Assembly: GCA_030066985.1 (NCBI GenBank)
Contig: JASJAN010000016.1
Location: 38,028 to 102,027 of the forward strand
DNA length: 64,000 nt
DNA from: Desulfobacterales bacterium
Lineage (GTDB): Bacteria; Desulfobacterota; Desulfobacteria; Desulfobacterales; JAHEIW01
Direction: 5' to 3'
The notes beneath the pieces were generated by a model that was not told the origin of the DNA, searched no databases, and worked only from the letters and a program-made list of their open reading frames with translations. This document shows positions 28,179-35,611 of this stretch, one piece after another. The stretch's first letter is position 1. Each line of letters starts with the position of its first letter. Both the position numbers and the translations under genes were made by a program.

Positions 28179-29825
28179 ATGACCAAACTAAAACGCTTCC
28201 ACCTTAAAAATGAAATGCTGCTGGCCAACTTTTTGGCCAATTTAATAGCCGTATCCTTTTTCCAGGTATTGATGTTTCGGGCAGAGCCCGAACCACCGGA
28301 TCATATTTGGCAAAATCCGGCGGTTGAAATGATTGACATCCTGTTTACGCCAGCGGCATTCATCTTTGTTATTACAATGACACTGCGCTATGAGCGGCCG
28401 ATTCGAAAATATTTAGAGGCAAAGTTTAGCGACAAACCCGTATCGAAGGATTTGGAAGAAACAGCCCGCCGCAAAGTCCTCAATGAACCTTATGTTCTGA
28501 TCTGCCTGAGTCTAAGCATGTGGCTGCTGTCGGCCGTCGTCTATTCGTTGATGTGGTGGTCTCTCGATGTCGGTGCCTATTGGGTCCATCGCTCGTTGTT
28601 TATGAGTTTAAGTACCGGTTTCATTACGGTTACCCTGGCCTTTTTTTTACTGGAGCATGTGTTGCAGAAGCGCTTGGCACCCTATTTCTTCCCAGAAGGA
28701 AAGATATCAAGTATCCCCAAAACTCTGCGCATTCGAATACGAACTCGATTGGTCGCACTTCTTTTTGCCTGTAACTTGATACCCCTGTTTTCGATACTGC
28801 ATATCTTTTACCGAATCACAAGCACCGAATACGACCCGATGGAGCAGCTTGAAATATTGCGGTCTACCATATTTGTGAACACATCCATTTTTATCATTGC
28901 CGGTCTATGCCTGACAATTCTCGTCAGCCGCAACCTGACCTTACCATTTGCAGAAATTATTCAAACGCTGCGAAGTGTCAAAAACGGCAGCTATGACCAA
29001 AAGGTGCGGGTGACGACCAACGATGAGATTGGATATACCGGTGATGCCATCAATGAAATGACCGAAGGGCTCATGGAACGGGAACGCTTGCAGCGGTCTT
29101 TGGATATCGCCAAGGAAGTCCAGCAGAACCTGCTGCCCAGCCAGGATCCGCAAGTTGACGGTCTTGATATTGCGGGCATAAGCATCTATTGTGAAGAAAC
29201 CGGAGGGGATTACTACGATTATATCGTGACTGCAGAAAGCGACCGGAACAAACTTTGCGTGGTGGTCGGCGATGTCGCCGATCACGGTATCCCATCCGCA
29301 TTGCTCATGACCACTGCCAGGGCTTTCCTGCGCCAGCGGGCATCACGTTCAGGCGAACTCGATCAGGTCGTTGCCGATGTCAATCTCCAGCTGACCCGGG
29401 ATGTCGAAGAATCCGGGCGTTTCATGACGCTGTTTATCTGCGAAATCGACCGCGCCAACCAGGCCCTTCAGTGGGTCAACGCCGGTCATGACCCGGCCAT
29501 CATTTATGGATTAGAAAGTGAAGCGTTTGAAGAATTAGGCGGCAATGCGTTGCCGTTGGGTGTATCCGAGGTGGCGGCTTATCAGAAATTTGACAGGAAA
29601 ATTGAGCGCGGCCAGATCGTCGTGATGGCAACCGACGGCATTTGGGAAGCGCGCAGCCCCGACGGCGAAATGTTCGGCAAAGAACGTTTTCAGGATCTGA
29701 TTCGCGAAAATGCCGACCGGCCGGCCAAAGAAATGATTCAAGCGGTCATCAAAGCGGTGGCCCGCTTTTGCCATCCGCTGCAAATAACCGATGATCTTAC
29801 ATTGGTCATCACAAAAATAACATAG
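28179..29825 (+). CDS. Membrane PP2C-type (SpoIIE/RsbU) serine phosphatase with HAMP
   Basis: 548 residues from the ATG at 28179, behind GGGAG. The N-terminal ~260 residues hold about six hydrophobic segments (for example LLANFLANLIAVSFFQVLMF, LSLSMWLLSAVVYSLMWW). A HAMP domain follows (TLRSVKNGSYDQKVRVTTNDEIG). The C-terminal PP2C-like domain (from about 310) has the SpoIIE/RsbU start (VQQNLLPSQDPQVDGLDIAG), the metal Asp in GGDYYDY and GDVADHG, and AGHDPAI. Such enzymes dephosphorylate anti-anti-sigma factors in partner-switching pathways. No anti-sigma partner is seen nearby. The next gene follows after 47 bp. Confidence 0.9.
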   Translation: MTKLKRFHLKNEMLLANFLANLIAVSFFQVLMFRAEPEPPDHIWQNPAVEMIDILFTPAAFIFVITMTLRYERPIRKYLEAKFSDKPVSKDLEETARRKVLNEPYVLICLSLSMWLLSAVVYSLMWWSLDVGAYWVHRSLFMSLSTGFITVTLAFFLLEHVLQKRLAPYFFPEGKISSIPKTLRIRIRTRLVALLFACNLIPLFSILHIFYRITSTEYDPMEQLEILRSTIFVNTSIFIIAGLCLTILVSRNLTLPFAEIIQTLRSVKNGSYDQKVRVTTNDEIGYTGDAINEMTEGLMERERLQRSLDIAKEVQQNLLPSQDPQVDGLDIAGISIYCEETGGDYYDYIVTAESDRNKLCVVVGDVADHGIPSALLMTTARAFLRQRASRSGELDQVVADVNLQLTRDVEESGRFMTLFICEIDRANQALQWVNAGHDPAIIYGLESEAFEELGGNALPLGVSEVAAYQKFDRKIERGQIVVMATDGIWEARSPDGEMFGKERFQDLIRENADRPAKEMIQAVIKAVARFCHPLQITDDLTLVITKIT

Positions 29826-29872
29826 AAGCTGTTTTATAGGGTTTGCCCGTTGCCGGTTAATAGGAGGAACAA

Positions 29873-30526
29873 ATGGATAAACCGATTGAAAACTTTTGGC
29901 AAATACGACTGGCTGAGATGAAGACCACACTGGAGGCCAACAATTTTGACGTTTTTATCGCCGAAAACAAAGCAGATGCCCATAAAATTGTTTTGGAGGA
30001 TCTTGTGCCCCGCTTAAAGCCCCAAACGGTATCCTGGGGCGGCTCCATGACGTTTATCGGCTCAGGACTCTATAAATCCTTGCAGGCAGAATCGAATTTG
30101 GAGATCTGGGACACCTTTGACAAAAAGGTATCCAAAGAAGAAGCCTATCAAAGACGCCGGCAGGCATTGCATGCCGATTTGTTTATCACCGGCACCAATG
30201 CTGTGACCGAATCCGGACAACTGGTGAACCTCGATGCCCAGGGAAATCGGGTCGGCGCGTTGACTTTCGGCCCCCATTGGGTGATTCTGCTGGTCGGGCG
30301 TAATAAAATTGTACCGGATCTGGAAGAAGCCATGTTTCGCATCAAAAATTATGTTGCCCCGGCCAACGCTATGCGTCTGGATAAAAAAACACCATGTGTC
30401 AAAACATCGTATTGCGAAGAGTGCAATAGCCCTGATCGAATCTGCAGCACCTGGACCATAACTGAAAAATCCTTGCCCAAAGGCAGGATAAAAGTCATAC
30501 TCATTAACGAGGATTTAGGATTATAG
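29873..30526 (+). CDS. LUD-domain (lactate utilisation LutC/YkgG-like) protein
   Basis: 217 residues of the LUD family, with TVSWGGSMTFIGSGLYKSL, DLFITGTNAVTESGQLVNLD and GRNKIVPDLEEAM, typical of the fold. A C-terminal Cys-rich stretch (TPCVKTSYCEECNSPDRIC) could hold a metal or cluster. LutC works with LutA and LutB to oxidise lactate; LutA/B are not here, so the activity of this stand-alone form is uncertain. GGAGG lies 6 bases before the ATG. It precedes the Usp gene by 13 bp and is likely co-transcribed with it. Confidence 0.85.
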   Translation: MDKPIENFWQIRLAEMKTTLEANNFDVFIAENKADAHKIVLEDLVPRLKPQTVSWGGSMTFIGSGLYKSLQAESNLEIWDTFDKKVSKEEAYQRRRQALHADLFITGTNAVTESGQLVNLDAQGNRVGALTFGPHWVILLVGRNKIVPDLEEAMFRIKNYVAPANAMRLDKKTPCVKTSYCEECNSPDRICSTWTITEKSLPKGRIKVILINEDLGL

Positions 30527-30539
30527 AAAGGAGGGCAAA

Positions 30540-30932
30540 ATGAAAATAATGGTGGGTTTCGACGGATCCAAAGTGTCTGAAGCGGCAATAGAGCTGGCTG
30601 CCAAGCATGCGCAGACATTTGGGGCCCAGATTTTTCTGGTGCAATCGATGGTCGGCGGCCCGGAGGTTCCCAAAAGAGATTTTCAAAACAATGAGCGCGA
30701 GCTGAAATATCACCAAAATGAATTCAAGAAAAAAGACATTGAATGTGAATCGTTGTTATCGGTCAGGGGCTTGGAAGCCGGTGAAGATTTAACCCGCTTG
30801 GCCGAAGAACACAAAGTGGACGAAATCATTGTCGGGGTGAGACGCCGGTCAAAAGTCGGCAAACTGGTATTTGGCTCAACTGCACAATACGTGATCCTAA
30901 ATGCGCCTTGTCCGGTTGTGACGGTCAAGTAA
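30540..30932 (+). CDS. Universal stress protein (UspA family)
   Basis: 130 residues. It starts with KIMVGFDGSKVSEAA, the family's ATP-binding strand and loop, and ends with the nucleotide-contact motif G-V-R-R-R-S-K-V-G-K-L-V-F-G-S and the final strand PCPVVTVK. Usp proteins are small stress-response ATP-binding dimers. An AAGGAGG site precedes the ATG. It follows the LUD gene closely. Confidence 0.92.
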   Translation: MKIMVGFDGSKVSEAAIELAAKHAQTFGAQIFLVQSMVGGPEVPKRDFQNNERELKYHQNEFKKKDIECESLLSVRGLEAGEDLTRLAEEHKVDEIIVGVRRRSKVGKLVFGSTAQYVILNAPCPVVTVK

Positions 30933-30964
30933 AGTCTTTGCAAAACCGCAAGTGGCTGCGGGGT

Positions 30965-30990
30965 CTGTTGTGCAAAGCACAGCTTCTTTT
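30965..30990 (+). terminator. Probable terminator after the Usp gene
   Basis: CTGTTGTGC (30965-30973) pairs with GCACAG (30977-30982), with one bulged T and a 3-base loop, followed by CTTCTTTT. The T-run is short, so efficiency is uncertain. Confidence 0.45.
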
Positions 30991-31101
30991 GTACCGCACG
31001 GGTTAGTAATCAAATGAATTTGCATCGCTAGAGGTGGACGCCAGAAGAATTTCTACTTGACACGAATTTGATGGGGATTTAAGTTTTTTGACATATTGAT
31101 A

Positions 31102-31170
31102 TGGGGTGGCTTTATGAGCCTGAGATTATACCCTTGGAACCTGATCTGGGTAATACCAGCGAAGGGAACG
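31102..31170 (+). promoter_or_regulatory. TPP riboswitch (THI box) aptamer
   Basis: The conserved aptamer core is present: CTGAGATTATACCC near 31119, TTGGAACCTGATCTGG, TAATACCAGCG and AAGGGAA. A 5' closing strand GGGGTGGC lies at 31103-31110. It binds thiamine pyrophosphate. A terminator follows 31 bases later and thiM starts at 31312, so the expected action is transcription termination of the thi operon when TPP is plentiful. A TTGACA at 31057-31062 may be the -35 of its promoter. Confidence 0.95.
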
Positions 31171-31200
31171 ATACGCAGATCCGCATTTCTCCGATGATTT

Positions 31201-31231
31201 AGCCGTTTCCTGCTGGAATCGGCTTTTTTAT
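31201..31231 (+). terminator. Riboswitch expression-platform terminator
   Basis: AGCCGTTTCC (31201-31210) and GGAATCGGCT (31215-31224) form a 10-bp stem with one mismatch and a TGCT loop, followed by a T-run. It lies between the TPP aptamer and thiM, as expected for an attenuator that forms when TPP is bound. Confidence 0.88.
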
Positions 31232-31311
31232 TGAACTGCAGCACATGGATCCGGTCAAGCCCATCCACCCCAAAGAGAACCCGACACATTTGCAAGCAAA
31301 AGAGGGACATA

Positions 31312-32121
31312 ATGACACATTTAAACGAACAGGCCGCCCATAACCTGACGGCAGTACGCGAGCAAAAACCGCTCATTCATAACATCACCAATTTTGTGGT
31401 CATGAATTATACAGCTAATGCCCTGCTGGCCATGGGGGCATCACCGGTAATGGCCCACGCCCAGAATGAAGTCGAAGACATGGTCTCCTTTGCCGGAGCG
31501 TTGGTGCTCAATATCGGTACGCTGACCGATGACTGGATCGGGTCAATGATCAAGGCCGGCAAAAAAGCCGCCGAACAGCACACACCGATAATCCTGGATC
31601 CGGTCGGCTCCGGTGCCACCGCCCTGCGCACAGCATCGGCTAAAAACATCATCAATGCTGCCCGGATGACGGTCATCCGGGGAAATGCTTCGGAAGTGCT
31701 GTCGCTACGCGATGAGACATCCAAAACCAAAGGGGTGGATGCCATTCACTCGGTCGAAGATGCCGCAGCAGCCGCCACGGTTTTGGCTGAGGAGCTGAAA
31801 ACCACCCTGGCCATCACCGGTGAGGTGGATCTGGTAACCGACGGCAGCCGCGTGCTGCGGGTGGCAAACGGGCACCCGCTGATGGGCTATGTTACCGGTA
31901 CCGGCTGCACGGCCACGACCATCATTGGCGCTTTTTTAGCGGTCGATGATGATCCGCTGCGGGCAACAGCCACGGCCCTGGCCTATTTTGGCCTGGCCGG
32001 TGAAGTTGCCAGCCAAACTGCCAGCGCCCCGGGAAGCTTTATGATTCAGATGATCGATGCGCTTTATTCCATTACGCCCGAAACGCTTAAGGCTTGCTGT
32101 AAAATAGAAGCACATAGCTAG
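31312..32121 (+). CDS. thiM: Hydroxyethylthiazole kinase
   Basis: 269 residues. Phosphorylates the thiazole alcohol for thiamine salvage. Motifs: PLIHNITNFVVMNYTANALLAMGASPVMAHA at the substrate site, the DPVGSGATALRT loop, and the catalytic G-T-G-C-T near residue 200. The start at 31312 follows AGAGGGA; an in-frame frame opening at 31231 overlaps the riboswitch terminator and is rejected. First gene of the TPP-controlled operon thiM-thiE-thiL-thiD. Confidence 0.96.
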   Translation: MTHLNEQAAHNLTAVREQKPLIHNITNFVVMNYTANALLAMGASPVMAHAQNEVEDMVSFAGALVLNIGTLTDDWIGSMIKAGKKAAEQHTPIILDPVGSGATALRTASAKNIINAARMTVIRGNASEVLSLRDETSKTKGVDAIHSVEDAAAAATVLAEELKTTLAITGEVDLVTDGSRVLRVANGHPLMGYVTGTGCTATTIIGAFLAVDDDPLRATATALAYFGLAGEVASQTASAPGSFMIQMIDALYSITPETLKACCKIEAHS

Positions 32122-32142
32122 ATCCGCAGGCAGAAATTTAAT

Positions 32143-32209
32143 GTTTCGGGTGTCAGGGCCGATCAGATGGCTGACACCAGAATCCGCCTGCGGCGAAACA
32201 CCTGAAACC
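32143..32209. repeat. Dispersed inverted repeat inside the thi operon, GGTTTCAGGTGTCAG family
   Basis: GTTTCGGGTGTCAG (32143-32156) and CTGACACC (32171-32178), then CACCTGAAACC (32199-32209). This is a degenerate copy of the element at 7052-7112, with an extra segment in the second half. It lies between thiM and thiE and would be transcribed with them. Confidence 0.65.
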
Positions 32210-32249
32210 TAAAAAACGGCCAGAGACCAGCAAACCGAAGACAAGCTTT

Positions 32250-32894
32250 ATGACATTAACCAACATCGACTATTCCCTGTACCTGGTCACCGACCGGGGT
32301 TTGGCCCGCGGTCGCGCGACCCTTGACATTGTCACCGCAGCCGTCAACGGTGGTGCCACCGTCGTGCAATTGCGTGAAAAAGAGTGCTCCACTCTGGAGT
32401 TCATTGAACAGGCCCTGAGCATTAAAGCGTTTCTTCAGACCCGCAACATTCCCTTGATTATCAATGACCGCGTCGATGTGGCCCAGGCCGTCAAAGCCGA
32501 TGGGGTGCATTTGGGGCAAACCGATATGCCGCTTGAGATGGCCAAAGGCATCTTGGGTGATTCAATGACGATCGGCATATCGGCCGAATGTCTTGAAGAT
32601 GCCATCAAGGCTGAAAAAGGTGGCGCCGATTATTTGGGGATCAGCCCCATTTACGCCACCCCCACAAAAACCGATACGGCTCCGGCGCTGGGATTAGCCG
32701 GGCTGCGGGAAATTCGTCAGGCCGTAAGCCTGCCACTGGTGGGTATCGGTGGTTTAAACAAAGAAAATGCGACTGACGTCATTCGCAATGGCGCTGATGG
32801 TGTAGCAGTGGTTTCAGCAATTGTGGCTGCCGATGACCCTGAAGGCGCAGCCCGCGGATTAAGGCAAGTAATAAACGAGGCCCAAAAGATATGA
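32250..32894 (+). CDS. thiE: Thiamine-phosphate synthase
   Basis: 214 residues, a TIM barrel that joins HMP pyrophosphate with thiazole phosphate to give thiamine phosphate. Motifs: YLVTDRGLARGRATLD at the start, VVQLREKECSTLEF, INDRVDVAQAVKADGVHLGQTD, ISAECLED and GISPIYATPTK. It ends inside the start of thiL with a 4-base overlap (ATGA), showing translational coupling. Confidence 0.96.
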   Translation: MTLTNIDYSLYLVTDRGLARGRATLDIVTAAVNGGATVVQLREKECSTLEFIEQALSIKAFLQTRNIPLIINDRVDVAQAVKADGVHLGQTDMPLEMAKGILGDSMTIGISAECLEDAIKAEKGGADYLGISPIYATPTKTDTAPALGLAGLREIRQAVSLPLVGIGGLNKENATDVIRNGADGVAVVSAIVAADDPEGAARGLRQVINEAQKI

Positions 32895-33910
32895 GCCTGA
32901 AAGACATCGGTGAATTTGGTTTTATTAAAAAAATCAGCCGCGGCTGCCTGATTCGGCCGGACAATATTGTCAAGGCCATCGGCGATGATGCCGCTGCTTT
33001 CAGAAGCGACCCCGAACAGCTGGCGCTGATCACAACCGATTTACTGGTGGAGCGTATTCACTTTTTACGCGATGCCATCGCGGGATTTGATCTGGGTTTC
33101 AAGTCACTAGCCGTCAACCTGAGCGATATCGCCGCCATGGGCGGCACCGCCCGGGAGGCTTTCATCAGTATTGCCATTCCCGATGATTGCCGGTTGGATT
33201 ACCTGGATGAAATTTATAACGGAATCAAAAAACTGGCCGCCGAATTCGATGTCAATCTGCTGGGGGGCGATACCACCCGCTCAAAGATCGATCTGATTAT
33301 CAATATTGTGGTGCAGGGCATGGTTCCGCAGGCGGAGCTTTTATGCCGTAATGCCGCCCGGCCTTCGGATATTATTTGTTCGACTGGTTTTTTAGGCGAC
33401 AGCAAGGCCGGTCTGCATCTCGTACTCAATAAAATTACCGCCGACACGCATGGGCTCAAATCATTGCTTAAGGCCCACAATCTGCCGCAGCCGCATCTGC
33501 GGGAAGGCCGTTTTCTTGCCCAGCAGTCCGGGGTTCACGCCGCCATCGACACCAGCGACGGCTTGAGCTCTGATCTGGGCCATATCGCTGAAGACAGCCA
33601 GGTCGGCGCCCTTCTGTATGCCGATAAAATTCCGCTTTCAGTGAACCTGAAAGATTTTTGCGCACGCTTTGGCTTTGACCCGGTCGAATACGCCCTTTCC
33701 GGCGGCGAAGATTATACCCTGTTGTGCACAATTGCGCCGGACCACGCACAGGAAATTGCGCGTGGATTTGAGAATAAATTTAAGCGCCCGCTGTTTGCCA
33801 TTGGCAAAATCACAGCGGACAAAGATATGGTGCTGATCAATCCGGATGGCACCACCCAACCCATCATCCCCTCAGGCTGGGATCATTTTAGGATTAAAGA
33901 AAATGAATGA
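32891..33910 (+). CDS. thiL: Thiamine-monophosphate kinase
   Basis: 339 residues. Phosphorylates thiamine phosphate to the active cofactor TPP. Family motifs: AIGDDAAAFR (Mg/ATP site), TTDLLVERIHF, LAVNLSDIAAMGG, LLGGDTTRS, IDTSDGLSSDLGHI and ALSGGEDYTLL. It overlaps thiE by 4 bases and thiD by 8 bases, so all three are coupled. Confidence 0.96.
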   Translation: MSLKDIGEFGFIKKISRGCLIRPDNIVKAIGDDAAAFRSDPEQLALITTDLLVERIHFLRDAIAGFDLGFKSLAVNLSDIAAMGGTAREAFISIAIPDDCRLDYLDEIYNGIKKLAAEFDVNLLGGDTTRSKIDLIINIVVQGMVPQAELLCRNAARPSDIICSTGFLGDSKAGLHLVLNKITADTHGLKSLLKAHNLPQPHLREGRFLAQQSGVHAAIDTSDGLSSDLGHIAEDSQVGALLYADKIPLSVNLKDFCARFGFDPVEYALSGGEDYTLLCTIAPDHAQEIARGFENKFKRPLFAIGKITADKDMVLINPDGTTQPIIPSGWDHFRIKENE

Positions 33911-34742
33911 AGCTGCCCAAAATCAGAAAAGCCCTAAACAATATCATAAAGTGCTGACGATCGCCGGCTCCGATAGCGGCGGCGGCGCCGGCATTCAGGC
34001 CGATCTGAAAACCATTTCCGCCATTGGCTGCTATGGCATGTCGGTCATTACCGCCCTGACGGCCCAGAATACACGCGGTGTTTTTGGCATTCACGCTGTT
34101 CCACCCGCTTTTGCCGTGGAACAAATTGATGCGGTCATAAGCGATATCGGCGCCGATGCCATTAAAATTGGAATGCTGTACTCAGCCGAGCTGATCGAGG
34201 CCGTGGCCGCAGCGCTCAAAAAACACAACGCCGCCCGAATCGTGCTGGATCCGGTCATGGTGGCCCAGAGCGGGGATAAACTGCTGCAGGATGATGCCGT
34301 TGAAGCCATCAAGACCCATTTGATGCCATTGGCTCAGGTGGTCACCCCGAATATACCGGAGGCTGAGGTCCTCAACGGCCAGCACATCCAAACTCAGAAA
34401 GATGTTGAAAGTGCTGCCAAATTGCTGGCCGCGCACCGCAGCCGCAGCATTTTAATTAAGGGCGGGCACGGGGATGATCAGCATAGTAGCGACCTTTTGT
34501 ACCTGACCGACGGGGACCGCCTGATGTGGTTGCCGGCGGAGCGTATTGCGACCCAAAACAACCATGGCACCGGCTGCACGCTTTCATCTGCGATCGCCAG
34601 TTATCTTGCCCGGGGTCACGACACCCAGGCGGCGGTTCAAAAAGCCAAAAGCTTTATGAACAGCGCCATTGCGGCCGGCGCCGCTTTTAAAATCGGCCAC
34701 GGCCACGGACCGGTGCACCATTTCTTTAATTGGTGGGATTAG
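33903..34742 (+). CDS. thiD: Hydroxymethylpyrimidine (phospho)kinase
   Basis: 279 residues; phosphorylates HMP and HMP phosphate for thiamine synthesis. Ribokinase-fold motifs: TIAGSDSGGGAGIQADLK, GMSVITALTAQNT, VLDPVMVAQSG, VTPNIPEAEVL, ILIKGGHG and the catalytic GTGCTLSSAIA. The ATG at 33903 overlaps the thiL stop (ATGAATGA). Last clear member of the TPP-riboswitch operon; the next gene on the strand starts 132 bp later without a visible terminator between them. Confidence 0.96.
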   Translation: MNEAAQNQKSPKQYHKVLTIAGSDSGGGAGIQADLKTISAIGCYGMSVITALTAQNTRGVFGIHAVPPAFAVEQIDAVISDIGADAIKIGMLYSAELIEAVAAALKKHNAARIVLDPVMVAQSGDKLLQDDAVEAIKTHLMPLAQVVTPNIPEAEVLNGQHIQTQKDVESAAKLLAAHRSRSILIKGGHGDDQHSSDLLYLTDGDRLMWLPAERIATQNNHGTGCTLSSAIASYLARGHDTQAAVQKAKSFMNSAIAAGAAFKIGHGHGPVHHFFNWWD

Positions 34743-34874
34743 ATATGCAACTGCGGCAGGGATGAGATGAAACACATATGAACACCGGCCAGTGGTCAAT
34801 TTCCGGTCAGCGCCGGCACGATACGCAATGCGGCCGATATTAACGAAAATGCGATTCTTTGAAAGGTCAACCCC

Positions 34875-35573
34875 ATGGCACCACCACAGGAGGGCACAAT
34901 TCTCGATCGCGATATTCGCCACTTCATTTATCGGTCTTTTGCCACAACCGGCCGGCCGCCGACCACAGCCGAAGCAGCGGATCATTTTAAAACTTCAATT
35001 GCCGCAGTTGAGTATGCCTATGAAAATCTAGCCAACGCACACCACATTGCGCTTGCCCCGGGATCTTATTCAATCTGGATGGCACACCCTTTTTCAGCCC
35101 TGCCAACAAATTATGTGGCTGAGGTAGAAGGCAAACGGTTTTGGGGCAATTGAGTTTGGGATATCTTCGGCATTGCGGCCATATTGGGCAAAAATGCCAG
35201 AGGACATGCTCCGTGTGGGTGTGGAGAGTGTGACGAAAAATTGAATTTAGAGATTCGCCACGGGCTGCCGGTGGCATCAGATTGGCTGGTTCATTTTGTT
35301 GTACCAGCCGTCAAGTTTTGGGAAAACATCGGCTTTACCTGAGCAACGATACTGGCTTTCAGTTTGGAAGACCATCTTAAACTTTGGTTATCCAGGCGAA
35401 AATTAAAGGCCGGATATTCGATGATGATTCAAAAATGTTGGGAGCTTGCGCAAAGCTGGTATACCGGCCGCCTGGATGTTGACTGGCAGCGCCTAAACCC
35501 GCAAGAAATGCAGCAGCTATTTGACCGCTTAGGGCTCAAAGGATCGTTTTGGGATCTGGGTCATACGCACTGA
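34875..35573 (+). CDS. MerB-like (organomercurial lyase family) selenoprotein, two in-frame TGA codons read as Sec
   Basis: 232 codons in one frame, interrupted only by TGA at 35151-35153 (codon 93) and 35340-35342 (codon 156). The pieces align as one alkylmercury-lyase-family protein: a winged-helix N-terminus (DRDIRHFIYRSFATTGRPPT), the conserved MAHPFSALPT, the core FWGN-U-VWDIFGIAAILG and a C-terminal WENIGFT-U-ATILAFSLEDH. In MerB the C-Hg bond is cleaved by Cys96, Asp99 and Cys159. Here TGA93, Asp96 and TGA156 hold those places with the same 63-residue spacing. Selenocysteine at both is the best reading; a pseudogene with two nonsense mutations at exactly these sites is unlikely. AAAGG lies 8 bases before the ATG. 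An extra CGCGEC motif at about 113-118 may bind metal. It follows the thi operon; its true substrate is unknown. Confidence 0.8.
35169..35198 (+). promoter_or_regulatory. Candidate SECIS-like hairpin after the first TGA
   Basis: GGCATT (35169-35174) pairs with AATGCC (35193-35198), with an inner GCC/GGC pairing and a small loop centred near 35183. An alternative smaller hairpin is GGC-ATTGCG-GCC at 35169-35180. The loop lies about 18-30 bases after TGA 35151-35153, inside the range for bacterial SECIS elements. The fold is less convincing than the one after the second TGA. Confidence 0.4.
35353..35374 (+). promoter_or_regulatory. SECIS-like hairpin after the second TGA
   Basis: TGGCTTTC (35353-35360) pairs with GGAAG-A-CCA (35366-35374), with one U-G pair and one bulged A, closing a 5-base loop AGTTT (35361-35365). 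The loop starts 18 bases after TGA 35340-35342 and has G at its second position, both as expected for a bacterial SECIS element recognised by SelB. Confidence 0.6.
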
Positions 35574-35600
35574 GTCGGATGCGCATACCTGACTTTTTAA
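35574..35600 (+). terminator. Weak terminator-like hairpin after the MerB-like gene
   Basis: GTCGG (35574-35578) pairs with CCTGAC (35589-35594) via G-U, followed by TTTTT. The stem is only about 5 bp, so this is tentative. It supports the third TGA (35571-35573) being a real stop. Confidence 0.3.
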
Positions 35601-35611
35601 ACCACGCCATT

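Noticed and set aside
35364..35573. A separate 69-codon gene after the second TGA
   Set aside because: It is in the same frame as 34875-35153, has no ribosome site, and its product is the C-terminal part of a MerB-like protein; it is better read as the end of one selenoprotein.
34875..35573. Pseudogene explanation for the MerB-like locus
   Set aside because: Both interruptions are TGA, both fall at catalytic Cys positions with the MerB spacing, and the rest of the frame is intact.
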